From: [Phialemoniopsis] sp. UDSM-2020
Taxonomy: Eukaryota > Ascomycota > Sordariomycetes > Thyridiales > Thyridiaceae
Reading direction: 5' to 3'
NCBI GenBank assembly: GCA_018873225.1
Contig: JAEILZ010000007.1
Location: 2,356,001 to 2,420,000 of the forward strand
DNA: 64,000 bases
Position numbers and translations under genes: made by a program. Of this stretch, positions 47,775 to 58,339 are shown piece after piece. The notes under the pieces were generated by a model. It was not told the origin of the DNA and made no database searches. It saw only the letters and a list, made by a program, of their open reading frames with translations. Within the stretch, counting starts at the first letter, position 1, and every line of letters begins with the position of its first letter.

Positions 47775-49274
47775 GTCGACATAAGCTCACTACTGTTTGG
47801 GAATATTTGAAGAGAAGTGATTACATCTGGGCAAAGCTTTCTTGTGCGACATGTCTGATTGTGCAAAACGATGATCTGAGTGATGAGCGGTAGTTTAATT
47901 TTCGCCTATCCATTTTGCGTGTTTTGAAGTGATATCTCCCTTTCGCAGCGTCAGTACTGCTACAGGACATCTGCACATGCTTGACGAGACAAACTTCCTT
48001 ACGTCCGGTACAGGAAGGGGGAGCATCTGCAAGACATTGTTTGACGGCTCTAGACGGACGGCAAAAAGGCCGTGTTGTTGTTGCTGTGTTGCCCAGATCC
48101 AGATCTAGATCGCAGGCTTGGCTTGCAAGCATCAACAATTGCCGAGCCTACAGAAATTTCCGAGACATCGCTTCCTAGCCGTTTGTACTCGGCAATCTTG
48201 CATCCTTGGTGCCACTCCTGAGCGACCAAACCGCTGGGGAACTGGGGCCACTGTGAGGCACGTCCCCGTTGTCTTTGATGCAGGTATCCGGCCACTTCCC
48301 TCGACGTGTACACTGAATCGCCCACACAGCCCAGGGGGTAACATGACAGCATTAGAAAATAATGACCATTGTAGGAAGTACAATGACATCCATCCTCGAC
48401 TATCTGACGATTGTTCTTCCTAGCCTATTTGCCTTGCCATGGGTTATTTAAGAGTGACAGCAGAGAGTGGCAACTGGGTTGGTTGATCTGCTTCCATACT
48501 TAAGTACATTGTGATGTATCACTTTGGACTTCGGTGATTCAGAATCAATGGCAAAGGTTGCTTTGGTTGTTCTCATGATCATCCGTCCGTAAATCTGCGC
48601 TGCTCAAGGAGAAAGAGACGACTTGCACAAGGAAGGCACAGCCTAGGTGGTGACTACCCAAGTACGAGCAAGGTGATTCGAATCTCAGGTGTGCCTCCCA
48701 AAAAACACTTAGTATATGATTTCATCTTTTAAATTAGGCGACAGGTTTCTTTCTGCACGTTTCACCTCTTCCTTTGACCACGTCAAAGATTGGTGTCACC
48801 CCTTTCTGTCAGGTCAACAATCTCGTTCATCTCCCTACCCACACTGCAATCAACCTACACACACTACATATATCGAGGAGGCTCGTCATCGCCCTGATTC
48901 GACGTCAGTGTGACCGTCTTCACATCGCACTGCAGTTTCCATCTTGAAACTGACAGCCTGCAGCCATCCCCGAGACCTCACAAATCCCATCTCCACAGTC
49001 TCACTTCCCTACCCTCCAGTCACAGACAACATCTCTCAACGCCTCAACCGTAACGCCCCATCCTGCAAGTGGATAAAAAGACACCGACCAAAGGGAAAAA
49101 GTTTCTTCTGCACGATATTTGTCTGTCAGGAGTAGAAGGTTGAGGAGGATCTAGAGTGTGGTCGTTTCATGTGAGTTCAACCTGAAAAAGATGAGAGCCA
49201 TCACTGCCATCAGCTCAAATTCTGACCCCTGATCTTCAAAGATCACACCGACAAGTAACCTCACTTCCTTCGAG
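47775..49274. other. 1.5 kb intergenic region
   Basis: No coding frame with protein character is present. An imperfect inverted repeat around a 10-bp palindrome occurs at 48634-48696. The right 400 bp are pyrimidine-rich and are probably the promoter and leader of the small membrane protein gene. Confidence 0.55.
48634..48696. repeat. Imperfect inverted repeat with central palindrome
   Basis: AGGCACA (48634-48640) is perfectly complementary to TGTGCCT (48690-48696), with partial extension outward and inward. The perfect palindrome GATTCGAATC lies between at 48675-48684. It looks superficially like a tRNA but does not fold as one. It could be a small hairpin element or a binding-site array. 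Confidence 0.5.
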
Positions 49275-49846
49275 ATGGCCTACTACGGAGATGGTGGCAG
49301 CAGCCCGGGTAGCCCTTACATGAATCCCCAGGCCGGCCTGGCGGACTCTCCGGGACCCAAGGCTCCCCTCTCCAATGGAGAAATTGCTGGCATCGTCTGC
49401 GCAGTCGCTCTGCTTGCCATTCTCCTCGGCGTCGCCTTCTATATGAGATACCGCCGTGCCAAGCGCAACCCGCCCAAGCCCAAGACTGCAGAAGATGGAA
49501 CGGGCAAACCTGATGAACCGCAGTGGGCCCAAGACAGAGGCGACATGGCCCTGAAGAGCGTGATTGAGTTCAAGCCTGACGCACAGGGAAGAACTAGTGG
49601 ATCTACTCTTCATGTCAACCCGACCAACAACACCGGCCACAGCGATGGAGAAGGTGCCAATGTCCGAGGTCCGCTAGGCCCGCAGTCATGGTCACCGTGG
49701 GCAGAGCCCAAGGTTCAGCATGGTAAAAATCCCCTGTCTTTTGATTTCTTGTGCGGCAAACGTTCTTCACTTCTACGGAGGCGATACTAACACTTTCCTT
49801 CCATGCAGCCCAGCCTTCCCGACCTCCCACGACTGACATGGTCTGA
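49275..49846 (+). CDS. Small single-pass membrane protein, 161 aa
   Basis: Two exons (49275-49722, 49809-49846) give 161 residues; the second codes only for the last 12 or so. There is no signal peptide. An N-terminal Gly/Ser/Pro-rich segment of ~35 residues precedes one transmembrane helix (about 37-57, IAGIVCAVALLAILLGVAFY), a basic stop-transfer (RYRRAKR), and a ~100-residue polar cytosolic or lumenal part with APT-type low complexity. The helix-plus-basic pattern predicts the N-terminus outside. I do not recognise a named family. The Kozak context (A/G-rich, GAGATGG) and the in-phase intron support the model. Confidence 0.7.
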
Positions 49847-50438
49847 ATGTCTTTCACCAGAGCTGGTTGCTTGAGGGAATCCTTGGGGCTACAATGCAGA
49901 CATTGACCCCTAAGAGGCTGTCCGCCAGGAACGTGAGAGGTCTGAGGCATGGGGAACTTCGTGTATTGATTGTCACTCGCATCATGGGTGCTGATGTGGA
50001 GAGTGAGAGGAGTTTGAATTTTTCTCTGATTTGTTTCCAACACTGGCACACCTAGCTGATGTGCTATTCTTTTCTCTTTCTGTATTAGTTCAAGTTGTCT
50101 TGCTTCCAGCCTATGAGCTCTACTTTGAAAGTGGAAATTTCTATGCTCAGATTGTCATGATCGACAGGTTAGCAGTGCCTCATGAGCTTGTGCCGGAGCT
50201 TGTGCTTCATCGGCAGGAATGAGGAAGACACAGCCAAAACTCTGAAATATAATAATGCCTATCTCATGGAGCAGTGGTCGTAGACGAACAAAAGAGAAGT
50301 CCTTATTGCGTGGTCATAATGAATTGAAGGGCTACATGAAGGCCCAGCGCTGGTTCATATCTCAGAAGAAGAAAGCATATCATAGAAACGCCATTGTGCA
50401 TGCAAACCCTCGCTCGACCCAACTCCCAATCTGTTGCA
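49847..50438. other. Convergent 3'-UTR interval
   Basis: It lies between the small membrane protein (plus) and ATG29 (minus). It contains only short frames; nothing else is recognised. Confidence 0.6.
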
Positions 50439-51917
50439 TTATTTCTTGAACGAGTACCTGCTTCGAAGAGCCTGGCTGATGGTGCTCATCCTACTAGCCA
50501 TCCCACCGTCTCTCATATTACTAGCGAGCGCTTCTTCAAGCGCTGACTGTGTGACCGAGGCATCTGTTATACGCATTAGATACGAGTCTTTGCGACCTGG
50601 TCGTCGGACGAAAATCGCAATGAGCACTTACCATCTAAGTCGCTAAAACTACTACCCATACTGGGTGTCCCGTCACTACCGTCGCGGGATAGACCCTTGC
50701 CCTTACCGGCCGGGCTCCGTCCTGACAGCTCTGCCGTGCGCCGCGGGGACAGTGGCCCACTAGGCCCACCAGTTTTTCGGGACGGCAGCGGCGCTGCCGA
50801 GCTTGACGAAGAGTCCGAGGTCTGTGACTGGTGGATGCGCTCCCGGGCGGGATCCTTACGACCCCGTCCGCTGTGTGGCTCCCCTTTCAGCGTGGCTCCT
50901 GGGTCCTGGTAGCTGCCGCCCGTGTGCGCCGATGGTGGCAAGAAAGCAGGCTCAGCTTCGTCGTCGCCGAGGCCGGGGGAGGCACCTTCGTCCTGATGCT
51001 GCTGGAAGCGAGGGGGCCGCCGGATAATGCGAGACTCAGCAACGCTGGACGAGGAGGAGGACTCTTCACCCGAGTCTGTATCAGCTGGCCCCGGTGAGGT
51101 CGGGCCTGCCTCGTCGGCTGTCGTGGAGATGGGTAGCGATGAGAGTCTGCGTCTCTGTATATCTGTCCGTGGCGAGTTGGGTCCCAAGGAGGCCCTTTCC
51201 GGCCTCGGAGATGAGCCACTAGCTAGCCTTTGCGTCATTGTGTTCGTCGATGAGTTCCTAGACACCTGAGGTCTGGTGAAGCTCGACTTGCTGCCCGTTG
51301 GTCCGGTGTTGGTCATTTCGCTCTTGGGTAGTGGCGAGTCCTTTCGGACAGACAGGGATGAGGGAGCGCGTCCCCCGCCCGATCCCGTACGTCTCATCGC
51401 TTCGGAGGCGACCGTCCCTGACTCGGAACCCGGGATCGGTGAGTGTACGGCGGAGGAGGTTGAGCCTTTGGATGCGGTGGCTCGTCGCATCTGGGCGCGG
51501 ACCTGGGAGGCATGGCGTTCGGTGAGATAGGTCGCCTGTTGCACAAGAAAGTCGACGGTTACTTGGAACTTCGAGGCCCTGGAAGTAGATGGGTCAGTCG
51601 GCCGGTACTCTGTCACATGGTTTCTTGATCTTACAGCTCGCTCCCTAAATTAGACATTAGCCTCCAAAGTGACAAAAGGGAGTCTGGTAATTCTCACAGT
51701 TAATGTCAGTCTGGGCAGCCCCGGAGAGTGTGTTCCACAGAGCTTCGTCTTTGGAGGTATCCCAGTTCACCTGCAAACAACATCAGCTCAGCCTGGCGCA
51801 GCTCCAACCGAGCCAGATGGGTTCGAGGATGATATAACCTACCGGAGGAGGGTCGACAAAGTCCCCCCGCGGGAAGGGTAGACGGATAAACACCGTAAAA
51901 GCCGGCTCCGGATCCAT
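50439..51917 (-). CDS. ATG29: Autophagy scaffold protein Atg29
   Basis: Five exons (51917-51843, 51770-51698, 51644-51635, 51578-50632, 50563-50439) give 409 residues. The conserved N-terminal domain reads FTVFIRLPFPRGDFVDPPPV, then NWDTSKDEALWN, AQTDINWSELASKF and VDFLVQQATYLTERHASQVR. Exon 3 is only 10 nt and supplies most of the WSEL codons; without it the family sequence breaks. The centre is a long Ser/Pro-rich disordered region, and the C-terminus has the conserved DASVTQSALEEALASNM helix ending RSRYSFKK. Atg29 joins Atg17 and Atg31 in the scaffold that starts phagophore assembly. Each intron is 50-75 nt with a recognisable branch site. Confidence 0.93.
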
Positions 51918-52389
51918 CACGATCGGCAGCGTCACATTGCGGTCGGTGCGCTGATGTTGTCTGAAGAGTTAGGAACCCCGAGAGCTTCCCCACGATTTGG
52001 AGATGCTTATCAGCGCTGATAGGCATCCATGATGCGCGCACGAGCCACGCGCTATGCTGGGCTGTACAAGGGGTCCACTGGTGCTGTGCAAGGCACAAAG
52101 GCGCTAAGGAATGGGGCTCTTTGGGGAGCACGGGCCCCTGGAGAGTGCGCTTTCTCCGCCCAGCTGGCGTTGCTGGGGCAGGAAAGCTGGGCTGGCAGAA
52201 TTTCCAAATTCTTGCTGTCGCAGAGCGCCCAAAGCTCATTCACTTCTGCGGAGACAAAGCGCCTTTACAAAGAGCGCATCACTTTCTTTGCATTTTTTTG
52301 CGTGTTGGAGATACCCAAACCTATCTCTCTTCCAATCGGATCCTCCAGGTCACCGCAAAGTTTGCCTGTTCTCGTACAACTCATCAAAC
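51918..52389. promoter_or_regulatory. Divergent promoter between ATG29 and NUP53
   Basis: Start codons of the two genes are 472 bp apart and face away from each other, so this short interval must contain both core promoters. No TATA box is clear; a pyrimidine-rich stretch precedes NUP53. Confidence 0.5.
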
Positions 52390-53814
52390 ATGGCACCTTT
52401 GATTCTCCATAACGTCCCAGATGAGGAACGTTATATAGGCGATGACGGAGTCGTTCGTCCCTATGCCATGCTCTTTCCAACGTAAGTCAAGATGTCTACT
52501 CCAGAGTGTTCGATCAAGAACTCACCATGGTACTGGTCCTCATTCAGCCAAGATCAAGCGCCTCTACGCGCCCGCAGAGCTGCCGCCGAAAAGGGGTCCT
52601 TTGGAAAGTCAACAAGACGGTCGCGGTCGAAAACCGGCACGCCTGCGCGCCGAGAAGATCCCACTGTCGCTGCAGCTGATGCGGTATTTGGCGCCTGGAA
52701 AGAACAGCAATCGAGGGATGGCGCAAAGAGTACAGCCACGACGCCGCAGCGCTCGTCAAGCATGCTTCCGACTTCACAGTCGCAACCCATCCTGCCGACA
52801 CAAGGTCTCGACGACTCAAACGCGACAGCACCAGCTCGCGCGCCGCCTAAGGAGCCGACCGAGATCGTGCTGAGAGGATATCGATCGTCGAAGCAGCAGT
52901 ATGCTGCCATCAACCACTACGAGGAGCTTGCCGGTCGCATCTGCGAGGACTACTCTCGCGACCCCCCGATCGAGAACCGACGGTACAAGTCCGAGTTGCG
53001 GGACCCAGCGTTCACGCGGCGCAAGCCTTTGACGGCGGAGGAGAGAGCGAAGGTCAACCGGGCGGATGGCGGCGAGCACTGGGTCAAGGTCACCTTTGAG
53101 TCGGCGCAAGCTGCGGAAGCTGCCATGTTTTCGTCGCCCCAAAAGATCTTAGGACACCTCGTGTATGCCGACCCGTACCATGGCTTGCCTCCACCTCGCG
53201 ACGAGGCAATCCCCGACCCCGTCACAGCTGCCGGCGAGATATTTGCCGCTGCATTCAGGTCAGAGGAGTCGCACCAGTCCCGCTCCATGCGCGGCCTTCC
53301 ACCTCGCGGACCTCCGAGACCAACCGAAGGACGTGGACAACCAGCCACCCTACCAAAGTCTTTCACCACAACTTCGCTGCCAACAGAGATGGATATGTCG
53401 CCTCCTCAATCACAGACGTCATCATACACCATGGATACCGCCACAGCTACCATCGGTACAACCTCGGACTCGTTGACAGCATCGTCAGCCACAATCACGG
53501 GCACTTCCGTGCAACAATCCAAGTCCCAGAATGACGACATTTATTGCAGGACTATCCCGACGGTCCGGAGAACCAAGCTCATCTCGGCCGAGCAAGCACT
53601 ACTGCCGCAGACAAGCTACACGCAGCGGATACTGAACATGATCCCATTCCTCAAGTGGTTTAGTGGCTCCATGATTGGTGATCAAGTGCCCAGGACCGAC
53701 AATGGCGAGTTCGACTGGGATAAAGCGAGTCTGTACTGGAAGTTCATTTGCTGGCTCGACTCGATGTTTGGGCTGTTCGGCGGAGAGATTCTGAACGCGG
53801 ACAAGGAGGACTAG
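52390..53814 (+). CDS. NUP53: Nucleoporin Nup53/Nup35
   Basis: Two exons (52390-52481, 52548-53814) give 452 residues. The first exon encodes the fungal N-terminus [17 protein letters not shown]. Next comes a basic disordered part with [20 protein letters not shown]. The atypical RRM of the Nup53 family (about 135-245) contains [21 protein letters not shown] and [11 protein letters not shown]. The C-terminus has [20 protein letters not shown] and an amphipathic, aromatic-rich helix ([15 protein letters not shown]) of the kind that inserts into the nuclear envelope. It belongs to the inner ring of the nuclear pore, binding Nic96-type and Nup170-type partners. The short first exon is fixed by its perfect family match and by the phase. 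Confidence 0.92.
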
Positions 53815-54081
53815 TGAACCACCACCAAATGCAGACTGGATCCAGGGTAATAATGATATGGGGGGAACATGGCGGCGTTGGGGAACAAATCAATGCAAAA
53901 AGCATACAGGCCAGAGGCACGGAGTTATGTTTGCATAGAACAATGTACATTTATGTCATGAGTAATCTCAGGCCTTCACACAATAACGATGCGTCTTAGA
54001 TGCTATACAAAAGGACGTGCTAAGAAGTGACAACCGAAAACGCCTCCCATGGATGGGTATAATGGTATACAAGCCTCTCTC

Positions 54082-55539
54082 TCAGTCTAACGTGACACTA
54101 TTCCGCCTTGCTCGTTGGCTCGAAGCAACTGAGCTCGTCCTCGATTCGTTACGTTCGTCATCGTCGCGCCGCCAAGGGTCGTCTTCGTCTCCGTAACCAT
54201 CGTTGGCCATATCTCTCACAGTCTTTGATCCCGTCGGTCGGGGAGTGTTGTCTAAATCTTCGTAGGCGGAGGACTGGCTTAGGGGCTCAAGCCTGGGTCC
54301 CATGACCTCGTCTGGGTCTACCGCCACCGGCTGTGGTGAGAACGGCCGGATAATCCCCCTCCCCCGGATAGGCTCCGAGAAGACGCTGTCTGTATCGCCG
54401 CCGCCGCCGCCACCACCACTGTTCTTGACCGGTGACAGCGCCCCTTCTAGGCTCTGGTACCGATCGGTTCCATCCACCGTCAGACTGTCCGACCTCCCGT
54501 GGGTACTATGCAAGGCAGCCGAATCACTCGCCGAGTCCGCTAATATGCTCTTCGGGGGCAGTATGCTGAAGATCTTGCTGCCCGCGTCGCCTGCGCCGCT
54601 CCCGTACTGCTCCTCCTCGGCCGCCGCGGCGAATAGGTCGTGGCCCTTCTCCAGCACGTCGTCCAGCCCGCCGCCGGACCATCCTTTGCGCGCCAGGCTC
54701 TCGAAGATGTCGACCTCGGCGCGCACGAGGCTGCAGCTGGCGTCGGCGATGCGGGCGCTGGTCTCCTGGCACTCGCGCAGCAGCGTGCGCGCGTGGTCGG
54801 CGTGCAGGCTCGTCAGGCCGTCGAGCTTGGACGTCAGCTCGACGAGGTGCTCGCGGAAGCGCGCGACGTCGCGGCGCTTCTGCTGGCGGTGCAGCTTGAG
54901 TCCTTCCTTCTCGAGGCGCCGGATCTCGCGCGACTGCTCCTTGGCGCGCCGCTCGTAGCCGTCGTTCTCGTCGTCGACCTCGCGGCGCCACTTGTCGAGC
55001 TCGTGCAGCAGGGGCACCTCGAAGGAGCGGTAGACGGTCTCGGACAGGATCTGCTGGTGGTTGGCGATGAGGTGGTGGACGCCACTGATGGCGAGTAGAG
55101 GGTCGGCCGTGCAGGACGTGCCCGCGCCGGCGACGAAGGAGCTCGACATGGTGGCGGCCGCGGCGGTGGGCCCGCTGCCGTCGTGGCTGCCGAGGCCCGT
55201 GGTCGGGAGGGGCCCTATCGCCTCGGCGCGGGCCTCCTTGAGGCGCGCGCAGGTCTCGAGGGCGGAGCCGAAGCTCGAGGCGGCGGTGCCGAGGGCGGCG
55301 AGCGCGATGCGGTAGGCCTTTGCGCTGGCGAGGAGGTCGGCGTAGGCCTCGTGCGAGAGCTCGAGGTCGGCGCGGGACAGGACGGCGTGGGCCGGGCGGG
55401 GCGGCGGCGGCAGGGGCAGGTTGAACTGCGAGATGGGGTTCGCGGTCGAGGCGTACGAGTAGGTCGGCGACGAGGGGACGGGAGGCAGCTGCGACGGCGA
55501 AGGGGTCGGCGGCGTGGCCGGCCGGCGCGGGGGTGCCAT
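54082..55539 (-). CDS. IVY1: IVY1-like BAR-type vacuolar membrane protein
   Basis: An intronless gene of 485 codons. The frame extends 40 codons upstream to a TTG, but the first ATG, in good context, is at 55539. After a Pro-rich N-terminus, residues ~90-330 form a long helical, BAR-like region with AYADLLASAKAYRIALAALG, HHLIANHQQILSETVYRSFE, VPLLHELDKWRREVDDEND and VRAEVDIFESLARKGWSGGG. The tail is disordered, with Gly-rich and acidic parts. Yeast Ivy1 binds phospholipids and the Rab Ypt7 and Vps33 on vacuoles and influences fusion and TORC1 signalling. The gene body is strongly GC-rich. Identity rests on recalled family motifs. Confidence 0.78.
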   Translation of the reverse strand: MAPPRRPATPPTPSPSQLPPVPSSPTYSYASTANPISQFNLPLPPPPRPAHAVLSRADLELSHEAYADLLASAKAYRIALAALGTAASSFGSALETCARLKEARAEAIGPLPTTGLGSHDGSGPTAAAATMSSSFVAGAGTSCTADPLLAISGVHHLIANHQQILSETVYRSFEVPLLHELDKWRREVDDENDGYERRAKEQSREIRRLEKEGLKLHRQQKRRDVARFREHLVELTSKLDGLTSLHADHARTLLRECQETSARIADASCSLVRAEVDIFESLARKGWSGGGLDDVLEKGHDLFAAAAEEEQYGSGAGDAGSKIFSILPPKSILADSASDSAALHSTHGRSDSLTVDGTDRYQSLEGALSPVKNSGGGGGGGDTDSVFSEPIRGRGIIRPFSPQPVAVDPDEVMGPRLEPLSQSSAYEDLDNTPRPTGSKTVRDMANDGYGDEDDPWRRDDDERNESRTSSVASSQRARRNSVTLD

Positions 55540-56473
55540 GGCGTCTGTGTCTTGCGCTCGGCTCGATATTCTGTGTTGCACGATAACGGCGGATCTATGC
55601 GGCGCCGCGGTTTGTTGACTTTCCGTTCTAGGGTGTTGCCTTGCTGGACGATTACGCAAGCCGGCTTATACGCGATCTGGTCTATCAGCGAGGGCCAGGC
55701 TGAGGCATGGTGTCACAGCAGATTGCCAGGTTCGGGAATCTCGTTTCAGCAAAGTGTACAGTTCAGTAGAATCCACTCTCAACTCGAGGGTTGCTTGGCC
55801 TCTTTGCAAGGAGGTGGTTTATTTCGGCAGCTGATCCACCATAGCAACTATCTGGACCCCTGTCTTTCATGTTAGTTCTCCCTTGTGATCTTGCTTTCAG
55901 CACCACTAATGACGCGCGATAAGACGCCCAGATAAGAACGAACCCCTCCACGTGCGTTGAGCAACAACCAGGACAAGATCGAGACGAAAAAAACTCAAGA
56001 TGATCTCCTTCTTGTTCTTTTAATTTTTAATTTATTTTTTAGTTTTACCAAACGACTTGGAGGAAGCTCTTAATCGCAGGTGTATGCGCTCAGATATTTA
56101 AGAGGGTGTTTACGCGACCTACATGTCTAGAGCTAGATACTTAAGGTACTTAGTTTGTTAAGCATTGCAAGCAGCAATATTTTGCGTTGGAGATAGGACA
56201 CTTACATACTTTCTATCATCGTTTAGACAACTTGCAGCATCCTTCATAGGGGGTGTATGTTGAAAAATACTCATATGCTGCTGTATTTTCGCATTCGCTG
56301 GAAGTCTTTCACGATTCGTCGCGGATTGCATGTATCGACTTGTAAAAGTCAAGCCAAAAATATCCACCCGTAACGAGCTGGTCTCAAACCTCCCAATCTT
56401 GATCGCAGATTCTACCGGTTGCACAGCGACCCCCTTCATTAGGCCTAATGCACATAACCTTGACCCGATGAAC
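55540..56473. other. Divergent interval between IVY1 and TYW3
   Basis: It contains both promoters. A strongly AT-rich run with T/A tracts occurs at about 56.02-56.05 kb. An alternative in-frame ATG for TYW3 lies at 56330. No other feature was recognised. Confidence 0.55.
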
Positions 56474-57470
56474 ATGGCTAGCCTGCCTGATGTGCCATCT
56501 CAATTTTCTGCTAGGAAAGCAAAGATCCTTGAGCAGCTCGAGGTCCCGGACACAGAGTACTCCGATGCCTCACCCAAGGGCACAGTCGATGAGGGTATCA
56601 AAGACCTCATTGCCGAAATCAACACATACGATGGATTTGTAACGACCAGTAGCTGTGCTGGTCGCGTCAGTGTGTTTCTAGAAGGCATCAAAGAAGACCT
56701 AGGTGAACCGACCAAAGAGCAGGAGTTGCGCCCATCGAATCAGATCGCCAGCTCAGGGGGCAAAGGAGGCGGTGGGAAATGGCTCTTCGTTTCTCATGAC
56801 CCTTTGGTCGAACCAAGTAGTCTTTCAGACGCCACAGCCAGTGGAAGCCACTGGTGTACCGAATTCGCTCTACCGAGAGTCGACGGTACCGCAATGGCCT
56901 CCCTTTACAGCACTGGCGAGGGCCATCGACGGCCACGTTTGATACATTTCAAGTTTGAGCCTATGGTAGTCTTCACACATCGATGAAGTCCTGTCACAAG
57001 CGCTAAAGATCAAACAGATCCTTCACATTCTCACCGCATCACTGGCACATGCCCAACTGGCGCTCAAGTGCGGTTTGCAGGGTGGCTTTCGCGAAAGTGG
57101 TGCTCTCAACCTGACCAGTAGCTCATCCGCCCAGTCAGTAACACCCATGGTAGCTATTCGATCTATGGGGCTGGGCTTTGAATCGATGATCGGTATCGAG
57201 CAACCCAATGGCGAGCGACACTGTACAGTTACTCCAGGATATATCGCAGCCTTGGTCAAGCTGGCAAATGAGCAATTCTTGGAGAACCAGAAGAGGATAG
57301 AGAGGTTCAGAGAAGCACTGAAAGGCTCTTTACAAGAGCAAGTGAAGGTAAACAAAGAGGGCGAGGTCTGGGAGGATGCTGCAACGAGGAGAGAGCGCAA
57401 GAGGGCGGAGGGGCTGAAAAGGAGTGCGGAGCTCAGACAGTCGCAGAAGCCAGAAACAGCAGAACCATAA
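56474..57470 (+). CDS. TYW3: tRNA wybutosine-synthesis methyltransferase TYW3
   Basis: Two exons (56474-56965, 57018-57470) give 314 residues. Family hallmarks are FSARKAKILEQL, SPKGTVDEGIKDLIAEIN, the conserved TTSSCAGRVSVF, KWLFVSHDP, the segment FKFEPMILHILTAS formed across the splice, and the C-terminal GFRESGA and SMGLGFE. TYW3 is an AdoMet-dependent N4-methyltransferase acting in wybutosine formation at position 37 of tRNA-Phe, which stabilises reading of Phe codons. In-frame ATGs also occur at 56330 and 56468. I chose 56474 because it has A at -3 and G at +4 and begins just before the conserved domain. The C-terminal ~70 residues form a charged helix and look specific to fungi. Confidence 0.92.
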
Positions 57471-57663
57471 TCTTGAACTCATCTCCAAGCAGTCTCTGTT
57501 AGTGATGACCACTATCTATATCATTCTATACAGGCTTTTCTTGCTCACAGCGCCTTCCCTGCCCTGGAATCCGTATAATACATAACAATGATGGCGATGC
57601 GGACGCATCATAGCGGTTGCAAAGTGTCGCTTAGGATTTTTAACTCGGGATGCCCTCCTCCTC

Positions 57664-58339
57664 CTATGATACAACCTTGTCGACCCAGCTCTTCTCAAGC
57701 CTGCGCACCTCCTCCTTGAAGTTCTCTACCTCCTTCCAGCAGTCGAGTGGCCGCCTGTCGTGCTCGCGCATACACCGGATGACTTCTGAGCGTGCGTTCT
57801 CGACCGTCTCGGGGATAGCGCGGACCTGCTTGCGGCTGTCGAGCTTTTTGCGCAGCTCCTCGACCTCCTTGGACACACTCTGGCTCGTCGGCTGGCCCTC
57901 TGCTTCCTTGTCGGTGAGCTCCGACAGCTTCTCTTGCGCCTGCTTGAAGGCCTCGGCTTCCTTGGCCTGTAGTCGCTTCAGCTCCTCGGCTACACGAGCC
58001 TGGATCTGGAGTTCAAGGGTCTGCGATCGAGATGCGTCGGTCTAGCGGACGGCACACAGATCATTAGCTCGCAAGATCTCGTGGGTGCCCAACGGTTCCG
58101 GGATTGGCCTTACCTCTTTGCTGGATTGTAGTGACTCGACAATGTTTTGCGACACACTGGTCGGGCCGGAACTATGTGGGAGATCGTCATGTCAGTAACA
58201 GTGAATCGGAGAACCTGGGCCCGGGACGGAACGGAGCCGGCAGGTTCGCAAGGTAAAGGCTTTCGGAGGAGCACTCTACGCACCCTTTCCACACGTGCGG
58301 GGATGCACCAGCCTCCGGCTTGGATGAGGTCGAACCCAT
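57664..58339 (-). CDS. MIC19: MICOS complex subunit MIC19
   Basis: Three exons (58339-58284, 58171-58114, 58041-57664) give 163 residues. The start MGSTSSKPE is a good N-myristoylation signal, as in known MIC19 proteins. A central coiled-coil (about 40-105, rich in E, K, Q and L) is followed by a C-terminal CHCH-like region with CMREHDRRPLDCWKEVENF, giving a C-x10-C pair. MIC19 sits on the inner mitochondrial membrane facing the intermembrane space, where it holds crista junctions together with MIC60. The first two exons are short (56 and 58 nt) and join in phase. It is convergent with TYW3, whose stop lies under 200 bp away. Confidence 0.87.

Noticed and set aside
48634..48696. Possible tRNA gene (7-bp acceptor-like arms and TTCGAAT loop)
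   Set aside because: The span is only 63 nt and the T-arm and anticodon stem do not pair, so it is listed only as an inverted repeat.
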